Shown here: piece by piece, positions 14,070 through 21,589 of the stretch
Layout of the letters: the number at the start of each line of letters is the position of its first letter
How positions within the stretch are numbered: position 1 is the stretch's first letter
NCBI RefSeq assembly: GCF_949298305.1
Contig: NZ_CASFWU010000021.1
Location: 1-31,083 of the forward strand
Direction of reading: 5' to 3'
Source: an uncultured Bacteroides sp.
GTDB taxonomy: Bacteria; Bacteroidota; Bacteroidia; Bacteroidales; Bacteroidaceae
DNA length: 31,083 nucleotides
The notes under the pieces: model-generated
Seen by the model: only the letters and a program-made list of their open reading frames with translations
What the model was told of the DNA's origin: nothing
Databases searched by the model: none
Position numbers and translations under genes: made by a program

Positions 14070-15815
14070 TTACCAGAAATAAGCATAGAACAGGGCGCAG
14101 AGGATGATTACACCCAGCGTTGCGATGACATCCCACTTGTTCCAGCTGCTTCTAATCAATTCTTTGTAACTACCGGTGAAGGTGATGGCTTCAATCTGTT
14201 GTGCCGAAGGTTTCGGAGTGAAGCAGGATACGACAGCCATCAGTACGAGCAAGAATACCAGCAACCAAACCTCAAAGATGAGCCAGTTGGTCTGCCAGAA
14301 CCATGTGGTGTATTCCCAGAAGGCACCGTCCATTGTGGCTTTGCCTGAATCTGTGATGACATTGGTGAGCAGTCGGACCATTCCGATAAGGAAACCACCA
14401 ATGAGGCCCCATTCGCCAGCCTTTGGAGTGATTCGTTTGGAGAAGATGCCGAGGGTGAATACAGCAACCATGGCGGGAGCAATCAGAGACTGGATGTCCT
14501 GCAGGTATGAGTAGAGGTTGCCCATGTTCATCATGATAGGCATCCATGCCAGACCCAACAGTACGACAACTACTGTTGCGATACGGCCAACCAGTACGTA
14601 GTGGCTTTCGCTCATGCCTTTCTTCATCGGTTTGTAGAAGTCCTCAGTGAACAGAGTGGCGCAACTGTTGAAGAAAGCTGCGAGTGATGCAACGAGTGCG
14701 CAGATGAAACCAATGGTCACGATGCCTTTAATGCCGGCGGGGAGGATGTTCTTTACCATCATGGCGAAGGCACCATCGGTGTCGTGGGTATTGGTGATGT
14801 CCATTACGATACCGCTACCGGTCTTTTGGGACAGTGCGTATGCAACCATACCCGGAATCAGGAACATGAATACAGGCAACAGTTTGAAATAACCGGCGGC
14901 AATGGTACCGCGGCGGGCGCGTTTCATTACTACATCGTCAGATTCGCCTTTTTGCTGTCCAAGCACACGTTGTACAATGTGCTGGTCGGTACACCAGTAC
15001 CAGAAACCGATGATGGAAGCGCCGAGGAACACTACATATCCGGGGAATTGCGGATACATGGGGTCAGCGGGGTCGGTGTGGAACATGTGGGTCGTACCGA
15101 AGCCATCGTGTGCGGCATTACAGGTAGCCATCATCTGAGACCACCCTTCGCTGATGCTGCCGTCTCCCAACATGTGCAAGCCCAGGAACAGCACCAGAAA
15201 AGAACCGATGATAAGGATAGGGGTCTGAATGGCGGACAGAGTCATTACACCTTTCATACCACCGAATACGGTAAACACGGCAGTAACGGCAATCAGGCCG
15301 ATGGCGCCATACCAGAAAGGCAGGCCAAGCAGGTATTCAAAGAAAATACCGCCGGTGAAAGCTGTTACAGAGACCTTGGTCAGCACGTAGGCAATCAAGG
15401 TGATGATGGACAGCCACGAACCTGTGCGTTGGGTATAGCGGAATTTCAGGAAGTCGGGCATGGTGATGATTTTGCCCATTTTGTTGTTCAACAGCTGATA
15501 GAAGGGAACAAACAGCCATCCCAGAATCAGAATCATCCAGCCTTGCATTTCCCAGTGGGCCATACCTACACCATCTTTGGCACCTGTTCCGGCAAGACCT
15601 ACCAAGTGTTCAGAACCAATGTTGGCGGCAAAGATGGCTGCACCGATGATGTACCAAGGTTCGCCTTTTCCGAACAGGTAGTCCTGGCTGTCGGCACCTT
15701 TCATTTTCTCCTTGTCTTTCTTGATGGCACGATAGATAGCCCAGGCAATGGCAACAACTCCGATGGCAAGCACCACCCAGTCGAGCCAGATAAATTCATT
15801 AGTGTTCCAATTCAT
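14070..15815 (-). CDS. araP: Sodium:solute symporter, probable L-arabinose importer
   Basis: Inner-membrane SSS-family symporter with about 14 predicted helices. The 581-residue product shows FIWLDWVVLAIGVVAIAWAI as the first helix, AAIFAANIGSEHLVGLAGTG (the conserved family segment near the sodium and sugar sites), MPDFLKFRYTQRTGSWLS in an early cytoplasmic loop, and a hydrophobic C-terminal helix (VIATLGVIILCALFYAYF). Length is normal for SGLT-like bacterial members. It is placed between the mutarotase and araR, and my memory of the equivalent B. thetaiotaomicron gene supports L-arabinose as substrate; the sequence itself only shows a sugar-type SSS protein. Confidence 0.9.
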   Translation of the reverse strand: MNWNTNEFIWLDWVVLAIGVVAIAWAIYRAIKKDKEKMKGADSQDYLFGKGEPWYIIGAAIFAANIGSEHLVGLAGTGAKDGVGMAHWEMQGWMILILGWLFVPFYQLLNNKMGKIITMPDFLKFRYTQRTGSWLSIITLIAYVLTKVSVTAFTGGIFFEYLLGLPFWYGAIGLIAVTAVFTVFGGMKGVMTLSAIQTPILIIGSFLVLFLGLHMLGDGSISEGWSQMMATCNAAHDGFGTTHMFHTDPADPMYPQFPGYVVFLGASIIGFWYWCTDQHIVQRVLGQQKGESDDVVMKRARRGTIAAGYFKLLPVFMFLIPGMVAYALSQKTGSGIVMDITNTHDTDGAFAMMVKNILPAGIKGIVTIGFICALVASLAAFFNSCATLFTEDFYKPMKKGMSESHYVLVGRIATVVVVLLGLAWMPIMMNMGNLYSYLQDIQSLIAPAMVAVFTLGIFSKRITPKAGEWGLIGGFLIGMVRLLTNVITDSGKATMDGAFWEYTTWFWQTNWLIFEVWLLVFLLVLMAVVSCFTPKPSAQQIEAITFTGSYKELIRSSWNKWDVIATLGVIILCALFYAYFW

Positions 15816-15851
15816 AATTCTTTTATGTTTTAGTTAGTATTATCTTTGAGG

Positions 15852-16991
15852 TTATTTTTCTACACCAAATTTGAAGATACATTCGCTATTATAAGTCTGT
15901 CCCGGTTCGAGAATGACAGAAGGCCATTCCGGTTTGTTGGGACTGTCAGGATAATGTTGTGTTTCCAGACATACAGAGGCGCGCTGGTTGTAGACGATAC
16001 CTTTCTTGCCGGTAACAGTGCCATCAAGGAAATTGCCGGAGTAGACTTGGATGCCTGGTTCGTTGGTATAAACCTCCAGTGTGATACCAGTGGTCGGAGA
16101 GGTCAGCTTGGCAGCAAGCTGGGTGATGTCGCCGTTGGTGTTCAGCACCCAATTGTGGTCATAGCCGTTTCCGTTCTTGAGCTGTTCGAAATCATAGTTG
16201 TTGATGTCTTGTCCTACAGCTTTCGGGGTTGTGAAATCCATCGGAGTATCTTTAACAGGGAGAATCTCACCGGTAGTCATGAAAGTGCTGTCAACCGGTG
16301 TATAAGTGTCTGCATTTACATACAGGATATGGTCGGTAGCAGCTTGAGCAGGATTTCCTGACAAGTTAAAGTAAGAGTGGTTGGTCATGTTGATGACTGT
16401 CTTCTTGTCTGTAGTTGCAGTGTATTTGATGTCTATGCTGTTGTCCTCTGTAAGTTTGTACAGTACTTTGGCTGTTACGTTCCCGGGAAAGTTTTCGTCA
16501 CCGTCGGGTGAAATGCGTGTCAGCTCCAAGGTCGTTGCATCGATGGGCTTGGCTTCATAGACCTGATATTGCCATCCTTTGGGTCCGCCATGAAGACAAT
16601 GTCCGAAGTTGTTTTGGGGTAGTTGGATTGTGTCACCATCCAGCACCATGCGTCCTTGGTTGATTCGGTTTGCATAACGTCCGATTGATGCACCGAAATC
16701 GCTGGGTACATTGATGTAATCGGCAATGCTGTCAAATCCTAACACAACATCTTGCATGGTTCCATTTTTGTCGGGAACCATGATGGAAACAATACGTCCT
16801 CCAAAATTGGTGATACATACTTCCATGCCTGCCTTATTCTTTAAAGTATAAAGATTGGTCTGGGCATTGTTTACCTCTGTTTGAAATTTCGTAGGATTCA
16901 AGCCGGATAAGGTAAGCTGAGTTTCCGGTTTCTGTGCGCAAGACGCCAGCATCAATGCTGTAATTCCTGCCAATAAACAGTAATTCTTCAT
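15852..16991 (-). CDS. Aldose 1-epimerase (mutarotase) lipoprotein
   Basis: GalM-family mutarotase interconverting sugar anomers, here probably of L-arabinose before import. The 379-residue product starts with a lipoprotein signal (LLAGITALMLASC, lipid on Cys18), so it is anchored in the cell envelope; the following residues AQKPETQ are not acidic, which fits a periplasm-facing rather than surface position. Catalytic features: ASIGRYANRINQG near 101, His134 in HCLHGGPKGWQ, His205 in NMTNHSYFNLSGN, and Glu311 in YTNEPGIQVYSGN. It is the first gene of the arabinose transcript, with a candidate operator upstream (17033-17075), and ends 36 bases before araP. Confidence 0.93.
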   Translation of the reverse strand: MKNYCLLAGITALMLASCAQKPETQLTLSGLNPTKFQTEVNNAQTNLYTLKNKAGMEVCITNFGGRIVSIMVPDKNGTMQDVVLGFDSIADYINVPSDFGASIGRYANRINQGRMVLDGDTIQLPQNNFGHCLHGGPKGWQYQVYEAKPIDATTLELTRISPDGDENFPGNVTAKVLYKLTEDNSIDIKYTATTDKKTVINMTNHSYFNLSGNPAQAATDHILYVNADTYTPVDSTFMTTGEILPVKDTPMDFTTPKAVGQDINNYDFEQLKNGNGYDHNWVLNTNGDITQLAAKLTSPTTGITLEVYTNEPGIQVYSGNFLDGTVTGKKGIVYNQRASVCLETQHYPDSPNKPEWPSVILEPGQTYNSECIFKFGVEK

Positions 16992-17032
16992 AGTGCTATT
17001 TTTATTTGTGAATTAGATATTTATCTTTTCGG

Positions 17033-17075
17033 GTGTAAAAGTAACACTTTTGTTTGGTGTAGTATATACACTTTT
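17033..17075. promoter_or_regulatory. Candidate duplicated AraR operator upstream of galM
   Basis: Two copies of GTGTA-NN-A-NNN-ACACTTTT start at 17033 and 17057, 24 bases apart. Each contains a dyad GTGT-N7-ACAC (GTGTaaaagtaACAC and GTGTAgtataTACAC). The left copy overlaps a possible -7 box on the minus strand (TACTTTTA, 17036-17043). A 24-base spacing of dyads across a promoter is what a repressor operator would look like; assigning it to AraR is inference. Confidence 0.5.
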
Positions 17076-17100
17076 ATATGTTCTGTAACATAATTGCAAA

Positions 17101-17137
17101 AAAACTGCATGGAGAGTAATACTCCAATGCAGTTTTT
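17101..17137 (-). terminator. Rho-independent terminator after the GH43 gene
   Basis: The minus strand reads AACTGCATT-GGAG-tattA-CTCC-ATGCAGTTTTTTT, a GC-containing stem (17104-17114 with 17122-17133, one bulged A) directly followed by a T run. It begins 19 bases after the GH43 stop. The opposite strand also ends in TTTTT, so it may work both ways. Confidence 0.85.
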
Positions 17138-17155
17138 CAGTATTAGAATGAGCAA

Positions 17156-19072
17156 CTATTTATTTCTCTTTCCCCAATAGGTTTTAAGGTTACCTCCATA
17201 GCCCGCATAAACGATGGTATGCGTTCTGGGTGAAGCTTCCCAGTCAGTCTCGCGTTGTAGGTATAGCTCCACTCCGTTGACGGTTAAAATCTGGTCGTTT
17301 GCATCGTAGCTCCACGAGCTTCCTTTCCATGTGCCAGCCGTGACAGTGTGGTTGGCGGCAAGTGTCATGACTGAAGATGTTTTCTGTTTACCATAGCTGT
17401 ATGACAAGTCTATATGTTCCCAGTTGCCAATCAGTTCTTCTTCGGTAATGGCAATTTGAGGAACGGCTCCATAGCGTTCCGGCATGACCAGGGGCCATCC
17501 GTCTTTGGTCCATCGGATGCTACGGATATGTCCCATCATAATGGCATTGCTATACGCGTTTCCACCAACGTTGACAGGGAACCTACCTTGTGAAGCATAA
17601 TACCAATTGCCGTTTCCGTCATCAAATATGGCACAATGAGAAATTCCTACCCAACCATAGCTGTTTTGGAATTGGTAGGGATGTGTCACTACAGGCAGTA
17701 CTTCTCCTCCGAAAGTAGTTACATCGGTTCCGTCAATACCTAAATATGGCCCTTCAATGTTTTTTGAACGGCATACCCGTGTATTGTAACATACGCTTAA
17801 TTCATCGTATGCCAGAAACATATAGTAATATCCTGTCTCAGGATTATAGACGATTTCTGCTCCTTCGGAGCCTTGCCAGCGATTTCCCATCTCTCGGGTA
17901 GCTACTAATTTCCCGTATGGGGCAATTTCTTCTTCTGTTCCCCAGGACTGCGGTAATTCTTCAAGTGTCTTTCCGGTTTCTGGATTAATTTGCACAACTG
18001 CTATGCCACTGTGCCATGAACCGTAAAATAGAAAATGTCGATTGTCATCGGTAATGATATAACTGGGGTCAATGGCATTCCATTTATAGTAACAATTCCC
18101 CCAATCGTTGGCTGGCACATTGTAGTTCAGTCCTTTGTCGGAAGCATTGGTAATGACATATCCTTTGTCTTCCCATCCGTCGTTATTGGCAGGATTGTTG
18201 TTTTCCATTAATCCGATAAATGCACGTTCGCTCCACGTCCCGTCACCGTTTAGTGTTCCTGGGCATACAATGGAATAATACATTCGGTAAAGGCCGTTGC
18301 GTACTTTACGCACACAAGGTGCCCAATAACCAAAATCATTAGTCGAGGGTTGTATTGTTGGAAGTCCCATGTCTACCCGTATTTTGTTGAGTTGAGGAAT
18401 AACCCAATCTGGTAAACTATGCATGGTACCACCCAAGTATTCCCAGTTAATCAAATCTTTGGACCGGCGTGCATGGAAATGCCCTCCTGCTGTATGTGCA
18501 TTCCCATACGAGGCATCAGTCTGGTACATATAATAATAGCCATCTTCTGCTAAAACGACAGAGGGATCGTGTACATTGGCAAGGTTCCATTGATTTCGCT
18601 GGCTCCAATCAGCCAGGTTTGTATAGTCATCAGGATATAGGGGAGGTTCGTAGGTGTCCAATTCGGAAGATTCTGGGGCTGCTGCTGTTGTAAATTGGAT
18701 TTCGGGTGAATATATAGCCTCTGCATTGGCAAGTAGGACAAATGCTTTTACAAAGTATTGCGTTTCAGGTTCGAGGCCGGATAAAACCAAGTTGATGGTT
18801 GTGCCGGCGCTGTTCATTTCCACGGTTTGCCCATGAATTGTAACATTGGCTTGCGTATCGTAACAGAGTCCTTTTTTTACAATCGAGGAAACTCTGTTGG
18901 TTGTAATGGAGGCTTTAATCTCTGCTGTTTGATCTGTTATGTTTATAATGGTAGGTGTCTCAATGGACACCGAAATCTCTTCCTCATTATAAATCTCTTC
19001 TGGATTTTCGCTACTACAGGCAGTCCAAAAGATAAGGCTGCCTAATAAAAATGTCCATTTGAATCTTTTCAT
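17156..19072 (-). CDS. GH43 arabinanase-like lipoprotein with N-terminal FN3-like domain
   Basis: Probable surface endo-arabinanase of the five-bladed beta-propeller family GH43. I start at 19072 (MKRFKWTFLLGSLIFWTACS), which gives a lipobox at Cys19 followed by acidic residues; the upstream in-frame ATG gives no signal peptide. Residues 33-131 form an FN3-like domain. The propeller carries Asp169 as general base (NVHDPSVVL), Asp335 (NAIDPSYII), and the acid glutamate in GSEGAEIVYN (Glu403 or Glu406), plus GWVGISHCAIF with the central-channel histidine. A C-terminal beta domain spans about 540-638. It is the last gene of the polysaccharide locus and has its own terminator. I recall a B. thetaiotaomicron endo-arabinanase at the same place; exact mode (endo versus exo) needs assay. 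Confidence 0.9.
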   Translation of the reverse strand: MKRFKWTFLLGSLIFWTACSSENPEEIYNEEEISVSIETPTIINITDQTAEIKASITTNRVSSIVKKGLCYDTQANVTIHGQTVEMNSAGTTINLVLSGLEPETQYFVKAFVLLANAEAIYSPEIQFTTAAAPESSELDTYEPPLYPDDYTNLADWSQRNQWNLANVHDPSVVLAEDGYYYMYQTDASYGNAHTAGGHFHARRSKDLINWEYLGGTMHSLPDWVIPQLNKIRVDMGLPTIQPSTNDFGYWAPCVRKVRNGLYRMYYSIVCPGTLNGDGTWSERAFIGLMENNNPANNDGWEDKGYVITNASDKGLNYNVPANDWGNCYYKWNAIDPSYIITDDNRHFLFYGSWHSGIAVVQINPETGKTLEELPQSWGTEEEIAPYGKLVATREMGNRWQGSEGAEIVYNPETGYYYMFLAYDELSVCYNTRVCRSKNIEGPYLGIDGTDVTTFGGEVLPVVTHPYQFQNSYGWVGISHCAIFDDGNGNWYYASQGRFPVNVGGNAYSNAIMMGHIRSIRWTKDGWPLVMPERYGAVPQIAITEEELIGNWEHIDLSYSYGKQKTSSVMTLAANHTVTAGTWKGSSWSYDANDQILTVNGVELYLQRETDWEASPRTHTIVYAGYGGNLKTYWGKRNK

Positions 19073-19189
19073 AAACTGAAAAATGATAATATTTTCAACT
19101 CTTGAATTTGTACGTTTTACAAGATATTTTTGAGTGAACAACACTTGAGTTCCTGATCGTTTCTCTTGTAGAACTTGTAGTAATACAAA

Positions 19190-19248
19190 ATTGCGGATTA
19201 CAGATTACGAAAGTATAATTTATATTTCATAACCATGTAATCCGCAAT
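19190..19248. terminator. 13-bp inverted repeat between the FN3-like lipoprotein and GH43 genes
   Basis: attgcggattaca (19190-19202) pairs perfectly with tgtaatccgcaat (19236-19248), with a 33-base AT-rich loop. On the minus strand it is followed by TTTTGTATT, on the plus strand by ATTTTTTTATT. It begins 7 bases after the lipoprotein stop, so it likely ends or thins the SusCD transcript before the GH43 gene. Confidence 0.65.
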
Positions 19249-19254
19249 ATTTTT

Positions 19255-19716
19255 TTATTCAGCTGCCTCTTCTTCCGAAGAATCAGTTACAGTGTCTGCT
19301 TCCATTTTTACTTCCGGAGAGTAAATAACTCCTTGGGGATAGATGGTTGCAAATGCACGTACATAATAAATTGTATTGTTTTCCAGTTCTGTTAATGTCG
19401 CTATCATTGTTTTATCGCTCATGGTTGCTTTTACCGTAGCGTCATAAATGGTAGGAGTAGGAGTGTTACTGTAACAGAAACCGTATGCCATTACTCTGAT
19501 TTTGCCCGAGTCGATATCTTTCTGATTGACTTGGACATCTGTGACAGCCTTGGCTGTGGGTACGTTGATTTCAGATATGACGGGGGCGTTGAGCGCAAGG
19601 TCTACATCTGGAGTCGTAACGGTACTTTCGTTATACTCATCGTTGTCGCAGGCTGTATGCCCAATGGCAAGTGTGCAGCTTATCAAAATAAGATTAAACC
19701 ATTTACGTATTTTCAT
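19255..19716 (-). CDS. Small FN3-like lipoprotein of the SusCD locus
   Basis: The 153-residue product has a lipoprotein signal (LILISCTLAIGHTAC, Cys23 most likely, followed by DNDE, consistent with surface export in Bacteroidota). Residues about 38-140 make one FN3-like beta-sandwich: YGFCYSNTPTPTIYDATVKA, LTELENNTIYYVRAFATIYP, VIYSPEV. The same signature (GxCY..TI..TV....L..LE..T.Y.V.AF......IYSPE) is in the N-terminal domain of the GH43 lipoprotein downstream, so the two share a module. It follows susD by 24 bases in the usual place of SusE-like proteins. A glycan-binding or spacer role is inference; no binding residues are recognisable. Confidence 0.8.
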   Translation of the reverse strand: MKIRKWFNLILISCTLAIGHTACDNDEYNESTVTTPDVDLALNAPVISEINVPTAKAVTDVQVNQKDIDSGKIRVMAYGFCYSNTPTPTIYDATVKATMSDKTMIATLTELENNTIYYVRAFATIYPQGVIYSPEVKMEADTVTDSSEEEAAE

Positions 19717-19740
19717 ATTTATATTCCTTTACTGAATGTT

Positions 19741-21570
19741 TCATTCAATCACTTCTTTATTGTTCTCACTGTTATTCTCTCCCGAAGAGGAGGATGCACT
19801 AAGTTCCCAACCACTATTTTGTCCTAATCTGGGAAGACGTTTGATTTCGTCATCCGGTATGGGGAAGTAGTAATTCTTGGGACTGTTGAAAGCTCGTGAC
19901 GTATATGTTTCTGAATACCCATAGTTAAACACTGTACTAGCATTGGGGGTAATCTGTACTCCGTACAAGTTGTAAACTTGTTGATAATACGGCTTGTTTC
20001 TTTCACTGCTGACTGTTACTCCTTCAAACAGTTTCCAACGACGTTCGTCAAAGAATCGATGGTCTTCGAAGCAGAGTTCTATACGACGTTCATTACGGAT
20101 GCGTTCGCGCAGTTTGTCTTGTGTCATTCCGCTATAGGCAGGCATACCCACGCGGGCACGTACTTGATTTACATATTCATACGCTTCTGAAGTCCGACCA
20201 GCCTCATTCAAAGCCTCAGCTGCATTCAGTAGAATTTCAGCATAGCGGAAGATAGGACAAGCATGTGTGTAAGTTGTAGGACTTTTCCAAGACATGTTGT
20301 TCAAAAACTTCTTGGTATAGTAACCGGTTACCGTACCGCCATGCAGTTCCTGATAATCCAATCCTGTACCATAAGTGATATCTACCATTCGTTCTTCTTC
20401 TTGTTCCGGGTCTCCCCAAATAGAACCATGGTGCAGAATCGTTTGTTCCAAACGGGGATCTCGGTTGGCGTATGGATTCTGCGGGTCGTAAGATGGGTCC
20501 TGATCAATGGGAAGTCCGTTGATTGTTTCATAACTATCTACCAGATTCTGGGTCGGATTGGTTCGTCCTGTTGAGTTGGCCGAACCGCTGAATCCACAGG
20601 GAGCCAGAAATTCTTCGATGGCTCGTGTCTGCCATTCCGAACGGCTGAGAATATATTCATTGTTCAGGTGCGGAGTGGAAATAAAGCATTGATAATAGTT
20701 TTGATTCGGATCACCTATATCATACAATCGGTAAGGATTGTTTTGGGACGCATTCTTGCGTATGAAATCGAGGGCTGCTTCTGCAGCTGCATCCCATTGG
20801 CTTTGGTCGTTAGACGGATTGTTTAGTGGAGATGCTTTGTATAGAAGGGCTCTGGCTTTCAAAGCATAGGCTGCTGCACCGTTCACTCGTCCCCAGTTAA
20901 GTTCTTCTTGGGCATAACGGAATGGGAGCACATCTTTTACTTTGTCACACTCATCAGCAATCCATTGCAATGCCTCTGCTGCTGGAGTACGCGGCTGGTT
21001 CATGGCATCCAAATTGGTTGTCTCAAAAATAATAGGTTTACCTTCTGCGTCATCGCCAACAATGGGTATTGCTCCAAAATAGCTGACCAAATCAAAGTGA
21101 AAAATGGCACGCAGGAAGCGGGCTTCTGCCATATAGCGGTCATACAGGCGGTTGTTGTCATCATTGGTCTCCTCATTACCAACTACGCTTTCTTTTGCAT
21201 ACGTCAGAAAGTTATTGGCTGCGCGAATGGCTTTAAAATCGTTACTCCAAAAATAATTGGCGAATTGATGATTGGTGGCATCATACGAATCACGCAGAAC
21301 ACTGTGGTAGAAATGTACGTTCCAAAAAGAGATAGCATTGTCTGTCATACAATCCCGTGAGGCTCCTCGGTATTGTCCGTCTGTGTAGCCGACGAAGGCG
21401 TCGGGTAAGTAAGTGTAAATGTTTGCGAGCAGCCCACGTGTGTTTTCTGCTTTATTGAAAACATCTTCAGCGCCAAGAGTCAAGTCTACTTCTTTGTCCA
21501 AAAAGTCGCTGCAGGCAGTTAGATTTACTGTCAGCAAGGCTGCTGCCATATATTTTATGTATCTTCTCAT
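19741..21570 (-). CDS. SusD-like glycan-binding lipoprotein (pair 1)
   Basis: RagB/SusD family surface lipoprotein forming the lid of the TonB-dependent porin encoded just upstream (21590-24829). The 609-residue product begins MAAALLTVNLTACSDFLDKE with lipidation at Cys20. Family hallmarks: AEARFLRAIFHFDLVSYFGA in the first TPR-like helices, RYAEILLNAAEALNEAGR, VNQVRARVGMPAY, RIRNERRIELCFEDHRFFDE and RRWKLFEGV near the C-terminus, ending in a polar acidic tail. Length is on the long side of normal. It starts 19 bases after its SusC and is followed by the FN3-like lipoprotein. Arabinan specificity is inferred from the neighbouring GH43 and arabinose genes. Confidence 0.95.
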   Translation of the reverse strand: MRRYIKYMAAALLTVNLTACSDFLDKEVDLTLGAEDVFNKAENTRGLLANIYTYLPDAFVGYTDGQYRGASRDCMTDNAISFWNVHFYHSVLRDSYDATNHQFANYFWSNDFKAIRAANNFLTYAKESVVGNEETNDDNNRLYDRYMAEARFLRAIFHFDLVSYFGAIPIVGDDAEGKPIIFETTNLDAMNQPRTPAAEALQWIADECDKVKDVLPFRYAQEELNWGRVNGAAAYALKARALLYKASPLNNPSNDQSQWDAAAEAALDFIRKNASQNNPYRLYDIGDPNQNYYQCFISTPHLNNEYILSRSEWQTRAIEEFLAPCGFSGSANSTGRTNPTQNLVDSYETINGLPIDQDPSYDPQNPYANRDPRLEQTILHHGSIWGDPEQEEERMVDITYGTGLDYQELHGGTVTGYYTKKFLNNMSWKSPTTYTHACPIFRYAEILLNAAEALNEAGRTSEAYEYVNQVRARVGMPAYSGMTQDKLRERIRNERRIELCFEDHRFFDERRWKLFEGVTVSSERNKPYYQQVYNLYGVQITPNASTVFNYGYSETYTSRAFNSPKNYYFPIPDDEIKRLPRLGQNSGWELSASSSSGENNSENNKEVIE

Positions 21571-21589
21571 ATCTGTTTCATTTTATTTG

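Noticed and set aside
14784..15833. Plus-strand open frame of 349 codons opposite araP
   Set aside because: Histidine/glutamine-rich low-complexity text that mirrors the transporter codons; no start context and no domain.
15841..15848. Plus-strand TATCTTTG, a perfect -7 match, in the araP-galM gap
   Set aside because: It points into the reverse strand of galM, where no gene reads in that direction; possible antisense RNA start but nothing else supports it.
19073..19144. Upstream ATG for the GH43 gene at 19144
   Set aside because: Using it would add 24 residues before the signal peptide and bury the lipobox; the ATG at 19072 gives a normal lipoprotein.
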